A program made the translations under genes and the position numbers. Source: Camillea tinctor (taxonomy: Eukaryota; Ascomycota; Sordariomycetes; Xylariales; Xylariaceae). From it: a stretch of DNA of 64,000 bases. The stretch lies in NCBI GenBank assembly GCA_022578605.1, contig MU394055.1:500902-564901 (forward strand), written 5' to 3'. How positions within the stretch are numbered: position 1 is the first letter of the stretch; the number at the start of each line of letters is the position of its first letter. Shown one piece after another: positions 1-12,091 of this stretch. The notes below the pieces were generated by a model. The model saw nothing but the letters and a program-made list of their open reading frames with translations, made no database searches and had not been told where the DNA came from.

Positions 1-965
1 TCTCATATTGTACCATGTCCCATAGGCCCGCAAAGCACATCAGCTTCCCATCTTTGCGCCTCACGAAATGCGGTATTCTTTCGCGCCCGCCTGGGCCCTT
101 TTTGAGCCACTCGTAGAACCCCTGTGCAACGACAACGCACCGCTTGCGAGCCTTCATCGTGCTCCACATGCCGCCGCTTTGGGCGAGCGAGTCGTCTCGG
201 CAGTTAATTGTCTTCATCACGGAGCTGTAATCCGGGTTTCTCTTAGTCCAGAACGGGACGAGTCCCCATTTCACTACAATACTGGGAGTTAGTAATTGCT
301 ATATTGAGCAATTTCTTTTACTCTCGAGACCGTGTCTCGGGAGTCAAAACTCGTACGAACCCATGGGCTTAGCCATGATAGGCAAATAGGCCAGAAAGGG
401 GAATAAGCGATTCCCAAAAAATACTCACTGCTCTGCAGTTTATAGCGCACCATTTCCGGCTCCTGATTACTGTCTTCTCGAGTCCCATCTTCGCCGCCAC
501 CAGCTTCAACATCACCAGCACCGGCCCCTTCTAGCTCCTGCTCTTCCCGTCCTATATGATCCTCACCCCCCCTACCACCCTTCTTCTTCTCCCTCCGTTT
601 CTTCCCCCGTGTCCGCGGACCAGCGCCCCAGTCCGGTACGTCGGCGCGGTACACGATGCCGTGGTAGCCGGGAGCGAAGTTGTAGCTCTGGCGCGGGGCA
701 ATATCACTACCATGGCTATGGCTGTGACCATGATCATTGTCGCGGCTTTGACCACCACCACCATCATCACCGTCACCATCACCACCATCATCGTCGTCAT
801 TATAGTCATCAGGTGGTGCTTCGTACACCGGCATATTGTCCTGCTGCAACATCTGGCGGACCTGAGCTGGCCTCTGGGAATGGCACAGTTATTAGAACGT
901 GAGCAATTCACATGTAACTCAGTACCAGGTAAACTTACCAGAGCCAACGAATACCGTCCACACAT
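1..965 (-). CDS. SRAP-domain (HMCES/YedK-like) abasic-site processing protein, 3' end cut by window
   Basis: Exons read on the minus strand are 965-939, 873-429 and 273 to beyond 1. SRAP proteins form a covalent thiazolidine link through Cys2 to abasic sites in single-stranded DNA, shielding them at replication forks. The start is set at MCGRY because Cys2 must be exposed after Met removal; an in-frame ATG 24 nt upstream would bury it. Visible family landmarks are MCGRYSLAL, SYNFAPGYHGIVYRADVPDW (Asn near residue 74), MKWGLVPFW, the KTINCRDDS loop and GFYEWLKKG, which carries the active-site Glu. The conserved His would lie past the window edge. Introns use GTAAGT/CCCAG and GTGAGT/TTGTAG; using the nearer CCCAG acceptor of the second intron gives a stop. 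Two low-complexity inserts are unusual: a D/G/H-rich stretch (about 31-66) and a K/E/G-rich stretch after VPDWGAGPR. Identification is secure; the 3' part is not seen. Confidence 0.9.
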
Positions 966-1750
966 CTTGCAGATAATCGCGACCTTCACAACAACCCAAG
1001 GAGATAAAGTTCATCAATTGGTGGATGGCACAGAGTGTCTACAACTTCTCTGCCGGGAGATAAGAAGGAAAGAGAGAGAGAAAAGAAAAAGAGGAGAAGA
1101 ATTGAAAATGAGGGAAAGAAGGTGGGATAAGGTGAGGGCAACCGAGGGTGAAGGTACGTCCGAGTGTCAATGAATGGCTTTTATGACGAAACGGCTGACT
1201 AAAAAGTATTTCTAGGTAGCTCCCGACCCGTCTCGTCCGTTGTCCCCAAAACGCGGGATCAGGTGACATCCCATTCTTCTCGTTTCGATAATTATACTAC
1301 CTACTTATCAGCAATCCACATCTTCAAGCTCGCTAAATATAGGGGACCTAAATTGTAATTCCTCCAGTAATTATAACGTTAGTACTGGAGACCAAGGCTG
1401 CGAGAAAAATATATATATCCATATTTTTTAATCCAGTCGAGAGTGAAGCGCATATCAAAGTCAGGTTAAAAAAACCAATGTCTTTCTTTCATTGAGTTCA
1501 CTAGATTAGAACCAGTTGGGCAGGCACAGCGTCGCGCACGTAGAAGCAGTTTCGATGGGTTAGTCAGAAGAATGGCAAAGCCTCTCATTGCATATCGAGT
1601 AATTTTGTGATACCGATCCACGCCAAACCCCGTAGAACCCATTTCCCGAAGCATAACGTCCACCATCCACTTGCGCATTGCTCGTGTGGTATATCCGAGG
1701 CGACGTGACACATGACCAACCCAACCCAACCCAGGTCTTTATTTTCCCCC
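966..1750. other. Intergenic: SRAP 5' leader and eL18 3' flank
   Basis: About 0.8 kb with no supported gene. On the minus strand it begins with a pyrimidine-rich stretch (about 1060-1130) that is probably the SRAP leader. The short ORFs on both strands are low complexity. Confidence 0.6.
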
Positions 1751-2567
1751 TTAGACCTTGAAACCTCTCGACCGTCTGCGACCACGCGCTTTCTCGAACT
1801 TGCGGCCCTTGGACTCGACGTATGGTTTCTTTCCACTTTGTTAGCACGCTCATGCAGACCAAATATATATATATATATATATATATAATACATACCTTGT
1901 GCTTGTGGGGACCGAAACCAAAGTGCTTGACAGCCTCACGGGCGTTCTTGGGGCCACGGAGCAGAAGGGTGTTGCTGCCGGTAGGGGCACGCAGAGCCAA
2001 CTGGTCCAGAGTAATAGCCTCACCACCAGCGGCCAGGATGCGGGCGCGGGCGGTAGCGGTGAATCGCAGAGCGGCGATGGTCACCTTGGGGACCTCGATC
2101 AGACGGTTGTCGTCGGTGATGGTACCAACGACAACGACGGTCTTACCCTCCTGGCCCTGGGTAATCTGACCCTTAACACGCGACAGAGAGACGGGAGGGC
2201 GGTTGATTCTGGACATGTAGAGGCGGCGGAGGATGACCTTGTTGAAGCTAGAGTCGGTTCGGCCTGCGAAGAGTTGACAGACACGGATTAGTTCTGCTAT
2301 TATTGCCAATTTCACTCTGGAAGAGAAGAGGAAGAAAAAACTCACGGGCCAGGAAGCGGTACAGCTTCACAAGGAGCTTCAAGTAGACATTGTCGCTCTT
2401 GGGGGCCTTGCGGTGCGTGCTACGCACATGCTTCTTGTCGAGATCGATACCTATTCAGAGTGCAAAAAAAGCCAGTCAGCTTTTTTGTCCAAATATGCTC
2501 TGTTGCGCAGAGATCAAGTCTCCACTCGCATATAAAACTCCAAATAAACTGTATCGAACATACCCAT
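1751..2567 (-). CDS. rpl18: 60S ribosomal protein eL18
   Basis: Exons on the minus strand are 2567-2564 (ATGG only), 2450-2346, 2263-1896 and 1828-1751, giving 184 residues against 186-188 in yeast and human. It is a structural protein of the large ribosomal subunit. The product begins [20 protein letters not shown], continues with [24 protein letters not shown] and ends in the basic tail [18 protein letters not shown]. Splicing after four coding bases is typical of fungal ribosomal protein genes. Introns are bounded by GTATGT/AATAG, GTGAGT/CGCAG and GTATGT/GAAAG, and the last contains a TA microsatellite. The start context has A at -3. I saw no C/D-box snoRNA in the first intron. All exon phases close without a stop. 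Confidence 0.96.
1864..1888. repeat. (TA)n microsatellite inside the last eL18 intron
   Basis: An uninterrupted AT dinucleotide run of about 24 bases lies between the donor (1895) and the branch-point region of the 67-nt intron. It makes up over a third of the intron, so its length is probably polymorphic between strains. Confidence 0.85.
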
Positions 2568-3628
2568 CTTGACGGTGACTCGGTGTTGCGACTTGAGGAA
2601 ATCGAGAGTCAATGGGGGGAGTTGTGCTGCGGGTTAGTATTGGGGAGGAGGAAATATTTTCGAGGTGGGCCAGAAAAGAGGAAGAAAAAAAAAGTTACAG
2701 GAAGAACGAATTGTGCGCGACCCACCACATATGAAAGCGGTGAAAAGTGGCAGCTCGCTTAAGCGCATTTGTTAGTGTTCTCTACCTAGCGGGTATTCCG
2801 CAGCTGGTAGGTACATAGGTACCTAGTTACTTACTGTCCTTAGGTAAGCATTAAACCCCCCGATCTACATAGTACCCCATCTGCACCGTCTCTATGCGTA
2901 CCTAACCTTCTCTAAGAAGGTTTGCTCTTGGTGTTCAAAGGTATGATACTACTTGCCTGCAGCATTATTATGCATAGCTATCCATATAGCTCGTAGGTTT
3001 GACATCTAATATGTAAATACTTGCATGGGATTGATACTATATGTATGAATTTTGAATAAAATGTTTTTTTTCTTTGATTGCATCGGCGCACGTCGCACGC
3101 CTCGTCTATCCAAGTGCCTTTGAAAGGGCCATCATAGCCAAAGCTAAATAGCTTCCCCCTATCTCTTCTCTACACACTGTCCCTATTTTTCGTTTCCATA
3201 AACTTCACTTTTACTTGTTTTCCTCATACCCCTAATATCAACACGGATGAAGATCTTCTTTTCTCCTTTCTCTTCTTTTTCCTCTTCAAAAAAAAAACTA
3301 TCTCAAAGTTCGGAATGAAGATACTTCTCCGCAACTTCATCTCCTCCCCTATACCATGCTTTCTATACTTGGTTGTTGGTTTTTTTCTCTATAACGTATC
3401 TGTATGATGATCCCATCTTCCACGTCCAATGCCTGCGTCTAACTCTGAGCCACCCCCTTCTTGCTGTAGAAGGGTTCTGAACCGAATTTCACGTGTTCCT
3501 CCAAGTTCTCGATACACAGATAATATGTATCTATAAACACATAACTAAGGACTGTAGGGAAAAAAAAAGAACTGACTCGTACTGAATAGGTTTCCAATGG
3601 TGGCTCGCCCACCTAGTCACTCGCCTCG
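2568..3628. other. Intergenic: eL18 promoter and carrier 3' flank
   Basis: About 1.06 kb between two minus-strand genes. It contains TACCTA/TAGGTA motifs near 2800-2840, an AT-rich stretch near 2990-3070 and pyrimidine-rich tracts near 3160-3300. No gene or RNA is recognised. Confidence 0.6.
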
Positions 3629-4951
3629 TTATAGAACAACTGGTTCCGCACTCAGCGCAACCAAGAAGTCCCGGGTTACCTCGAAACTGAGCCAATTCGC
3701 TGCCATACTAGGAGCAACCTTGAGCAAGTTAGGGATGAGACCTTTGTAGAGACCTTTTATCCCCTCCTGGGTTACGATCATCTTGATAGCATCCCCAATC
3801 GACTTGTATTGGTAACCCATACCGGACATGGTGTTGATTTGGAATCTCCGTCTGAGTACATCGCTATACTCATAAGTTAGATAGCTGTACGAGAGCTTCG
3901 GATTGGAGGGCGTAACTCACAAGGGGTATGTGCACGTTTGCGCTACAGCACCAGAGACCGCGCCAGCCAGCAACTTCCGCGCAGCGCTGGGATTCTGGTC
4001 GCCTTCAGGAGTTAAGAATTTTCGTACGAATTCATACGTCATAAAGTTCAATCCAACCTATTAAACATCAGCATTTCCCCTACCCTCGCAAGTTCTTGAA
4101 AAGGGGGTAATCAGGGACGTACATATGGAGCAACTCCCGCGACTGTAGGTATTATACCGCGATAAAGAGCAGAGACTCCACCTTCGTTCTTGTACATCAC
4201 AGTCATTGTCGTCCACATGCCGGGGAGTTTGTCCTTGGGTGTGTCGCCCAGCGCAGCAAAAGATGCCGACTGAATAGAGAGCCGGGTTCGTACAATGTCG
4301 AGCGGGTAGGTAAAGAAGACGGAGGTGATGCCGGCAATGCCACCACATATGAGTCTCTCGAAAGGACTCATCACAGCGCCGGGGGTTGTCTCGAAAAAGT
4401 ACTACAAAAAAGAAAGTCGTCAGTCAAAATGCGCCTTAGAGCAGATCAGCCTGTCCCTAGTTGGGCACTGGTCCTGATCCTGATCCTGATCCTGGATATA
4501 TCATAGGGACCTAGATCTCACCCGCTTATAAAGATTGTAGCTTCCGAACTGGACAGCAGAGTATGGAACTATGCGAATGCAATTGGTACCGTTGCCACGC
4601 ATGAAACCTCTCCAGCCCTCCTCCCTCCACATCTTGCCCAGCGCCTTGCCAACGGATAACTTGTATTCATTATGACCGGCGCTCTGAACCTGGAAGAGAA
4701 TCTTGAGACGTTCGAGAGGGGAGACAACGGTTCGAGATACAGCGCCTGCCACGCCACCAGCACAGAAAGCGGCTACTACTGGCTGGGAGATGAACTCCTT
4801 GAACTGTGCGGTTCTGTTTCCATTGGCATATTTCGCCTTGATAGCATCTTCTGGGCTCTGTAAGGTCGAGGTTAGCTCATGCTGGGCAATGGCGTAGGGA
4901 AAATCCGCAGTGCCGTTGGTGGTAAGGGCGAGGAGGACGTACAGTCGTCAT
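3629..4951 (-). CDS. Mitochondrial carrier (SLC25), Ypr011c-like APS/PAPS carrier candidate
   Basis: Exons on the minus strand are 4951-4943, 4857-4522, 4401-4123, 4057-3921 and 3863-3629, giving 331 residues. Mitochondrial carriers are inner-membrane antiporters built from three repeats, and all three PX[DE]XX[KR] signatures are present: [27 protein letters not shown] and [12 protein letters not shown]. The N-terminal block [20 protein letters not shown] closely resembles yeast Ypr011c, an adenosine 5'-phosphosulfate/PAPS transporter of the inner membrane; substrate assignment is by this resemblance only. A nucleotide or CoA carrier of the SLC25A42 group is the main alternative. The first exon codes only MTT and rests on a GTACGT donor and a TTACAG acceptor with a GCTAAC branch point. 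Intron 2 carries a CCTGAT microsatellite. It lies downstream of the minus-strand ribosomal gene with no obvious functional link. Confidence 0.85.
4469..4496. repeat. CCTGAT hexamer microsatellite in carrier intron
   Basis: Four near-perfect copies of the unit CCTGAT (last CCTGGA) lie inside the intron between carrier exons 2 and 3. Confidence 0.8.
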
Positions 4952-7863
4952 GCTGGGTATTCTGATACTGGCACGTGGGGTAACAAGATTCGCGACTCGG
5001 AGAGGAGTAGTGGATAGGGAATTTGTCGCACAGTAGTACGGTCAGGGGGGGGATGTCGACTTTTTGAGTAGCTGGGATTCGAGAAAGGGCAGTCCTTAGG
5101 CTCAGTATCGGCAAGCAGGTATACTAGGGTTGATATAAGGATGCCTGGAAGTCAACTACTAGGACGACAACGAGGTGATTTTCACGGCGTGGTTTTGAGT
5201 AAGTCTGGCGACATAGTTGGTCTTGGGATATTGTTTGTCGAAGGCCAACATAGGTAGGTAAATAGGGTATCGTTACGTAGGTTCGCACGTAAAGGTCGAT
5301 TGGTGGGTGGTTTGCTGGATAGACTAACAATATATGGGCTCGGGCAGACGAGAAGAAGAAATTGGCTAGTTTGAACAGTAAGTCATGGAATAGAAAGGAC
5401 CACTTTAGGACAATATATGTGTGCGTATACTAGGTAGGAAACGAGTGTATAGAAAGATGAAGACAATAAGGAGTAAAAAATGTCCTGTGCTGTGTGTTTC
5501 TGCGCTGTGCTGCGCTACGTAGGAAGAAGGGAAGAGAAGGGAAGAGGAAAGAGGGAGGGAACCAATACAGTTGAATCCTAAGAAATAGTAGTAGTAGTTG
5601 TTGTTGTTATTGTAGTAGTAGTAGTAGGTAGTAGCAGGAGGAGATGTAGTGACAGTGTTCAGGTTAGTGTGTGGTGTAAGTAGCGGCTTAAAGACTAAAA
5701 GAGAGAAAAAAAAATTAGTTCTTATTTTTAGTATTTATTAATATATTAGTAGCTCAGGTCGGATGGCTGGCTCACTTACCCCGTGCTCCCATAACTCATG
5801 CCTCAACCTGGGTTTCCATTGATGGATTGTATACTGTAAGTACCTAGTAGGGTACCTAAAATGACTGATGACCCCCCCTTGTGCTCCGTGTTAAAGTTGC
5901 TAACCAGGTACCAGAAAACTCAAATTAATCCTCCTAACAAAAAGGACATAAGAAAAGAAAAAAGAAGGATCATCCACCCCGCTATCGGCACGAACCGATT
6001 GATTGTCGTTCTTCTGTAGGTTATTCGTATTTTCTTTTCTGTTGTTTCTTTTTCATTCCTTCTTATTATAACCCACCCACTTTTTCATTTATATTATATA
6101 CAAGGAAAACAAAAAGAGCAAAAGAAAGAGAAAAGAGGAAAAGGGGAGTTTGAACGTGATAATTCAGGTACCTAATGAGAAGGGGGAAGCGAAACAAAAC
6201 AAAACAACAACTAACTTACCTTCTAAGTATGGAGGGATTAATAGTAATAGGAGTTTATTAGAGAGGGAGCAAATAAAGCTAGGTTAGCAGCTAATCTATG
6301 TAGCTCATCCTCCTGTCCTAGTATAGTGTGGTTCACCAACTATGTAGCTAGGAGGTAGGTACTTCTTATAGCTTCTTATAGGTCTAGTAGAAACAAATAA
6401 GATAGGCTTATAGAGAAAGGGAGGCACAGAAAAAACAAACACTAACCTAGGTTAAGGATTATTATGAGAAGCTATGTACATAGAAGAAGAGGATCTACCC
6501 GATGAAAACCAAAGATGAAGAGATGGGTCGATTATTCGCAGCAACTTGCAAGTTAGTTGATTCTATTAATTCTATTACATACATTGATAGGTACATATAC
6601 ACCTACACACACAAGCATACACACATATTTACATAACCTTACCTAGGTATATATGTATATTTACCCAGTCTTTAGCTTAATTAGAGATATCGATGTAAGA
6701 ATATTACCTTTTTTTCCTTTTTTTTTCTTTATACTTTTTCTTCTTTCTCACACCCACACACTGTCTTTCTCTCTCTTCCCCTCCCCACCCTTGAGATTAG
6801 AGATCCTGGTAGCGGCATGACGTTACCGAGCATAAAGGAGGGAATGCGGTACACGCATATCATACTTATCATTGCTGCTGTGACCTGTTGGTACTTTAAA
6901 CAAACTGGACAATTCGGTTAGGGATCTACCCTCCAAATGCGCCTCATCAGGACTAAAAAGCCAGACAAACCATTTCCTAACTCTTTGGTTGGACGGCTAT
7001 CCTTGGTACCCCGTTTCCTGCTAGCAAGTCTAGCCTCTTGTCGGTTCTGTTCGGCCTATTCGACGAGTGCAGTCGGATCTGTTTGATTCGTTACTTACCT
7101 AGTTAGTAGATGCTACTTTCAATAATCGAACCAGTTCTCCTCGTCGTTGACAAGGCAGACTACTTGCTTGCTTGCACCGGCAATAATCCCCTTAATTACA
7201 CATATACATATACATATTATCTAGTATAAGACCGGACCATTCATTCTTAAGGTTCATAACAAAGCCCACGTAAGACTACATATGTATGTACATGATATAG
7301 GTTAGATAGGTAAACTACTTCATTCTTTCTATAACAAAGGGTCCAGGTTGGAACGTGAAGTGTGGGCACCCGCTAGTAGGTCAATTTTTGATGGTCACGC
7401 GACGGAGTCAGCTTCAAGCTATTTATACTCCCGCTACAAACAATACACAATAAAATATCACAAGGTCACGAGGTCACAAGATCAAACTCGAAACTCTCGA
7501 AGCATTTCACCCAGAATAACATCCATAATTATTACACAGTGCAGGAAATGTACTACGTAGGGTGCAATTTACTACCTAGTGTACCGACCTAAGAAAGATT
7601 TTCGGCCCCTCTAAGATGGACAAGCGAAGTGATGATCCTAGCACTCTGTGCGAGGCTCCTTTCGTCACCGAAATCGTCGCCTAAAATTCCGAAGTTACGT
7701 ATCGACCGCGTAGAGAATCGAGACTAGAAAATGAGTAACAGCCCAGCAAAGAGACGGAATACCAAACGCCCATTATGACGAACGAGATGAACTTTTTTTT
7801 GTTTTGTAAGCTTCCCCAGAGGGCAAACCAGGGGACCAATATCAACTGGCCAGATATACTTAT
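4952..7863. other. Long intergenic spacer, 2.9 kb
   Basis: No supported gene. The part next to the carrier (4952-5700) is probably its promoter and leader. It holds a TAG/TTG trinucleotide-rich patch at 5587-5637, A/G-rich tracts at 5520-5560 and 6085-6150, a T/C-rich tract at 6710-6790, and repeated TACCTAGGTA-like motifs. The short ORF at 7348-7560 has no family resemblance. The stretch at 7580-7863 is probably the 3' flank of the splicing factor. Confidence 0.6.
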
Positions 7864-9144
7864 TCAATCCGCAACGTCAAGGTCGTCATGCTGGGGAGGA
7901 GGGCTGTCGACGGCTATATAACGCAAGTCAGCATAATGTGTACACCTAGAGATGGCAATAAGGGTTGCATATAGTGAAATTATAACGCACCTTTCCGGTC
8001 GTCACCATTAGCGCCCGTTTCACGGCGGTCACGATCGTCTCGGTCCTCTCGGTCCCGATCACTGTTGGGAGGTGGTGTGAGCTCCGTCTTGGGCTTGACT
8101 TCAGGTGAAGAAGGGGCTGATTTGTACCGAGTGTCCGGGCTGCGAGAACGGTCGCGAGTGTCACGACGGTCGCGGTCATAGTCCCGGTCCCGGTCACGGT
8201 CACGACGATCATCCTTTCGTGGGGAATAATCGCGAGTGCTGCGACGGGGAGACGGGGAACGACCGCGTCGTGGAGAGCGACCACCACGATCACGTCGGTC
8301 ACGGTCGCGACCAGAGTCAAATCGCCAAGAGGCCGATGGAGGCGTGCGGGCCCACTAAGAACATGTGTCAGACAAACGAATGGCAGCCAACAAAAACAAC
8401 AAAGGGATAGATAGATAGATATATCATCAAACGTACCTCGATCTTCAGGAGATCATCACGCCCAATGCGCTTGTTGTGCATCTCATGATATGCATCATCG
8501 GCATCGCGACGGTCCTCATACTCCACGAATGCGAACCTAGAAGGTCTCACTAGTTAGCGGATGGCTGTATGGAGACTCGCGTTGGCGGTGTGCGAAAGAG
8601 GAAAAGACAACTTACAGCCTACTACTTGCACTACGAGGAGCGGGAATGTCGCATCGGACAAGGCGGCCATAGCTAATTGAATTTATATGTCAGCATTCTC
8701 GCAAAAAATAAACAGATCACTTTCCCAACGATTCGCATCAGCTGCGTAGATGTTCGGAATGCCGCCACGGTAGGCAGGCGACTTCGCGCGATGCGATGCA
8801 ATTGAGGATGCTGTGACGACCGCTCGATCGAGGAAGGGAGGGGAGGATGCTGAGATGGATTATGGAGGACGAGGGAGGTTTTTTTTTATCAAAGGCGTAA
8901 TAGTATTTATATATAGCAGTAGTATATATAGTAGACAAGGAGATAAACGGTTTCGAGGACTCGACGAAGCCGAGAACGACGAGGAGAAGGTAGGTAACAT
9001 CGAACACGGGATCCGTTGGGACGGTCGATCGAATTTCATCGACGAGGATTAGTTGACATACCGTTCGAATTCGTAGGCGAGGTCGCGTGCACGCGTGCCG
9101 TGGCTAAAGCCCGTCACGTAGAGAGTGGTACCACCTCGGGACAT
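7864..9144 (-). CDS. SR-type splicing factor with one RRM (fission yeast Srp1-like)
   Basis: Exons on the minus strand are 9144-9062, 8672-8616, 8536-8437, 8354-7991 and 7913-7864, giving 217 residues. SR proteins bind pre-mRNA through an RRM and recruit spliceosome components through an Arg/Ser or Arg/Asp tail. The RRM occupies about residues 7-80, with RNP2 LYVTGF and RNP1 RLFAFVEY, followed by the fungal signature KIEWARTPPSASWRFDSGRD. The tail is full of RD/DR repeats and SPRR motifs and ends HDDLDVAD. Donors are GTATGT, GTAAGT, GTACGT and GTGCGT. The first intron (9061-8673, 389 nt) is far longer than any other here; keeping it gives a stop after about 31 codons. Phases close throughout. 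A possible extra exon in the long intron cannot be excluded. Confidence 0.88.
8673..9061 (-). other. Long first intron of the SR protein gene
   Basis: A 389-nt intron with donor GTATGTCAAC and acceptor AATTAG. Read-through meets a TAA three codons after the split Arg codon. SR genes often self-regulate by retaining an intron or including a poison exon; here only the length and the immediate stop are seen, and regulation is inferred. Confidence 0.6.
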
Positions 9145-12091
9145 GGTGTTGTGGTTGTTTTTTGTCTACCACGAGGTGTTGTTGGGGGCAAAAAAGAGAA
9201 GAGAATTTGGTAGAAAAAGGGACAAAATAAGGAGATGACGGCGACAATGATGAAAACAATGATGATGAGGGTAAAAGTAAACCTCGTTGAGTGCGAGGTT
9301 TAAAGAAAGAAGAAAAAATAGATGAAGAATTGATGGAATGCGCGAGGGCTTTTGATGAAAATAAATTGATTGATAGGTGTAGTCCGCCCTGCAATGAACG
9401 GGTTGAATGAAAATGGTTGGTGAAGAGTTGGGGGTTGGTTTTTTCAGAGAAAGTTTGAACAATGCCAGTGGTTCGCCGGAACCATTATTAAAATTTCAAA
9501 CGCATGCCCATGGACGGTGGATCCTCGGAAAAACTCTCGCAGTTTTGGGGGGTTTCCCTTGTAGGTGGAGCTTGTGACGTAATTCCGCAAACAATACCAC
9601 TTGATGCGTCTTGTAAAGGGGGCTTCCCTGTATGTATGTACCTACCTACCTAATACCTAGGTACCTATATAGCCTGCAGCCGCCTGCAGCCTGCAGCTTT
9701 TCAAAAAAGAGGGAATAGAAAAAGAAAAAAGGAAAGCAAAGAAAAGATAGCCGGCCATTCTAGTGCTTCTACGCGATGTAATAGGTCTTCTTCTCACACC
9801 CATTGACGTATCTAACATATGAGGAAGTTATCATTTACACTAAAAATACAGATCATGAGGAACACACTTACATATTAGGTTAATACTAGTAGGTTCACAT
9901 GCAGTACCATACGAACTTTATTTAACGGTAACCCTTTTTTCCCTTTCCTTTCCTTTCTTTTTCCTTTTTTTACCTTTCTTTTCTTTTTCTTCCCTTTTCT
10001 TTTTTTTTTTACCTTCTCATTCTTTAGTACTACACCCTTATTTATCCCAAAGGTAAAGTATATAACTTATATTGTTCCTCCATTTCTCTCTCCAACAATA
10101 CATACCTAGATACAAAACCATGTCCACGACATATGCAGGCAAAATGCAGATGCAGGATCTGACCTTGTCAGTCAGCAAATAGTAATATCACATTGTCCCA
10201 AGATCGTACCCGAGATATCGAACATCTCGATTCCTCGCTTATTATGATGATATAATACCTGGTATAGGTTATATCTATAAGACGTGCTTATTGTAAATCG
10301 AAGATCTAAAACCGCAGATTGTGTGAACATGTCAGCACCATTCAATACCATAGATATAAAGATCCATCCATTTCTACCAAAACTGTTCCAAAAGGGATGA
10401 TTTCCTCTCTACCTCACCGGTTACCTCCCATCCTAATCTAGGCCAAAAGAAAATGTATTAATATTAGACTTAACTTCTATCCCCCTCCCCCTCCCCCGTC
10501 TTATCCGCCAGCCTCACGCCTCCTAATCCGGGTCTTCCGCTCCTAGACTTATGATATTGATATTGACCGCCACCAGAGCAGCCACCCGTGGATAGATCCA
10601 ATGTAATAAATTACGTAAGCTTACAGTTGTCACGCCAATCTATACGGAGTACCAGAGGTGTGGGTGCTTTCCATGATGCGTGCTACTGGAGAGATAACAA
10701 TATGGGTGGTCAATTTACTATTCTTAGCGACTACATGGTTAGATACCTAGGAAGGTATTTGCTACCCAGATAATGAGAATAATGAGAACGGATACAGGAT
10801 GGGTCTATAGATAAATTGAATACTGAGAGAGAGAAAAACCAATCCATTTCATATATATGGATATTCAATTTCTATAGGTACCTTAACTCCTTACTATTAC
10901 ATAACCCTCTTAACTGAGCCCCTTATGGGAGAACTTGCCTACTACCTAATACGCAAGTCTCTCCAAGACGCCCCCATATAATCTAATTAGAAAACCCCCA
11001 ATTTCTAATATATTCACTCACCTACATAGCGTAATAATGAAGAAAGAAAGAAAAAGGAAAAGAGAAAAATTACTATATTGTTATTCATTACATAGGTGCC
11101 ATTCTGCATCTCAAGAGGGCGGAAGAGTGACCTCCTCCCCGAGGTCGTTGTTCTCCGTCCCACAACACACCGCAATTCCCGTATGCTAAGCTCCGTCTTC
11201 TTCTTTTTTTTTGTTCAATAACGCCATAGCCGCCGATACCGTCGTTGTCGCTGTCGCCGCCCGTGTCGGTGAGAGCTCCCCACTAGGAAGGAAGGAGGAG
11301 GAGGTTGTAAGGCCCGCGGATAATCAGGTAGGCCAGATTCCTCAGGGGCGGTGAAGTGAGCCCATCTCGAGGACGAATACGCTCGCTACATAGAATCAGT
11401 AGAAGAAAACGTGGCATTGCATCTCTAGCGCACTCTATCTTTCAGCTGGAGATGTTGGGGCCTAGCTGAGTAGGTAGGTAAGGTATAAATGAGTCGTTAG
11501 GGCCCTAATATTTTGAGGGGGGACTCTCTGATAACAATTATTCATCTACCTAGTGATGGCATATATACTATCATCCCATCTTCCCTATTCCCTTTTTCTA
11601 TATAGTAAGAAGACGGGAAGGGGGGTTGTCTGTTGATACCTAATATGTGGAGACAGCTCGAAGCTCCTATCGGTTCTGCAGAATAGAAGTAAAAGAGAAG
11701 AAGTAAGGTCAGGCATAAAGCATAGTTGTCGACACAAAAAGTAATATCTTGACAAACTCCTCGGCTATTTATATATTGGCCTGATCCTCGTTGAGCGCAT
11801 CGTAGATCTTATAGGTGATGTAGACATCTTATAGAAAAAGAAACCGCGTATAGTATGAATAGGAGTATATATCTCCCTCTTTCCCCCGTCCGTTCTGCCT
11901 TCCCCCCCCCCCCCCCCTTCCCACTAGGACGCCAAACGCCAAACGCACTGCCATCCCATATACCCCATATAATCCCACGAATGAACCAAGTTAAATACCT
12001 ATACAGATCGCAACACCCTAGCAAAAAAGCTTTGTACCCCTCTATCCTATTCTCCTCAATTCATTTCAAGCTAACATTTCTCCTCCCCCTA
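9145..12091. other. Long intergenic spacer, 2.9 kb
   Basis: The stretch next to 9145 is probably the promoter of the splicing factor. It contains TACCTACCTACC/TACCTAGGTACC motifs at 9640-9670, three CTGCAG units at 9677-9699, long T/C tracts at 9930-10020, a C17 run at 11902-11918 and AT-rich sequence. Short ORFs at 10588-10773 and 11809-12379 are unconvincing. The 3' untranslated region of the acyltransferase should lie just below 12092. Confidence 0.6.
11902..11918. repeat. Poly-C run (17 nt)
   Basis: An uninterrupted C tract about 170 bases beyond the stop codon of the sterol acyltransferase gene. The true length may be misjudged by sequencing. Confidence 0.85.

Noticed and set aside
556..1173. 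205-residue plus-strand ORF over the SRAP gene
   Set aside because: Antisense of the D/H-rich insert; low-complexity Thr/Ile/Val runs, and the minus strand holds clear SRAP motifs.
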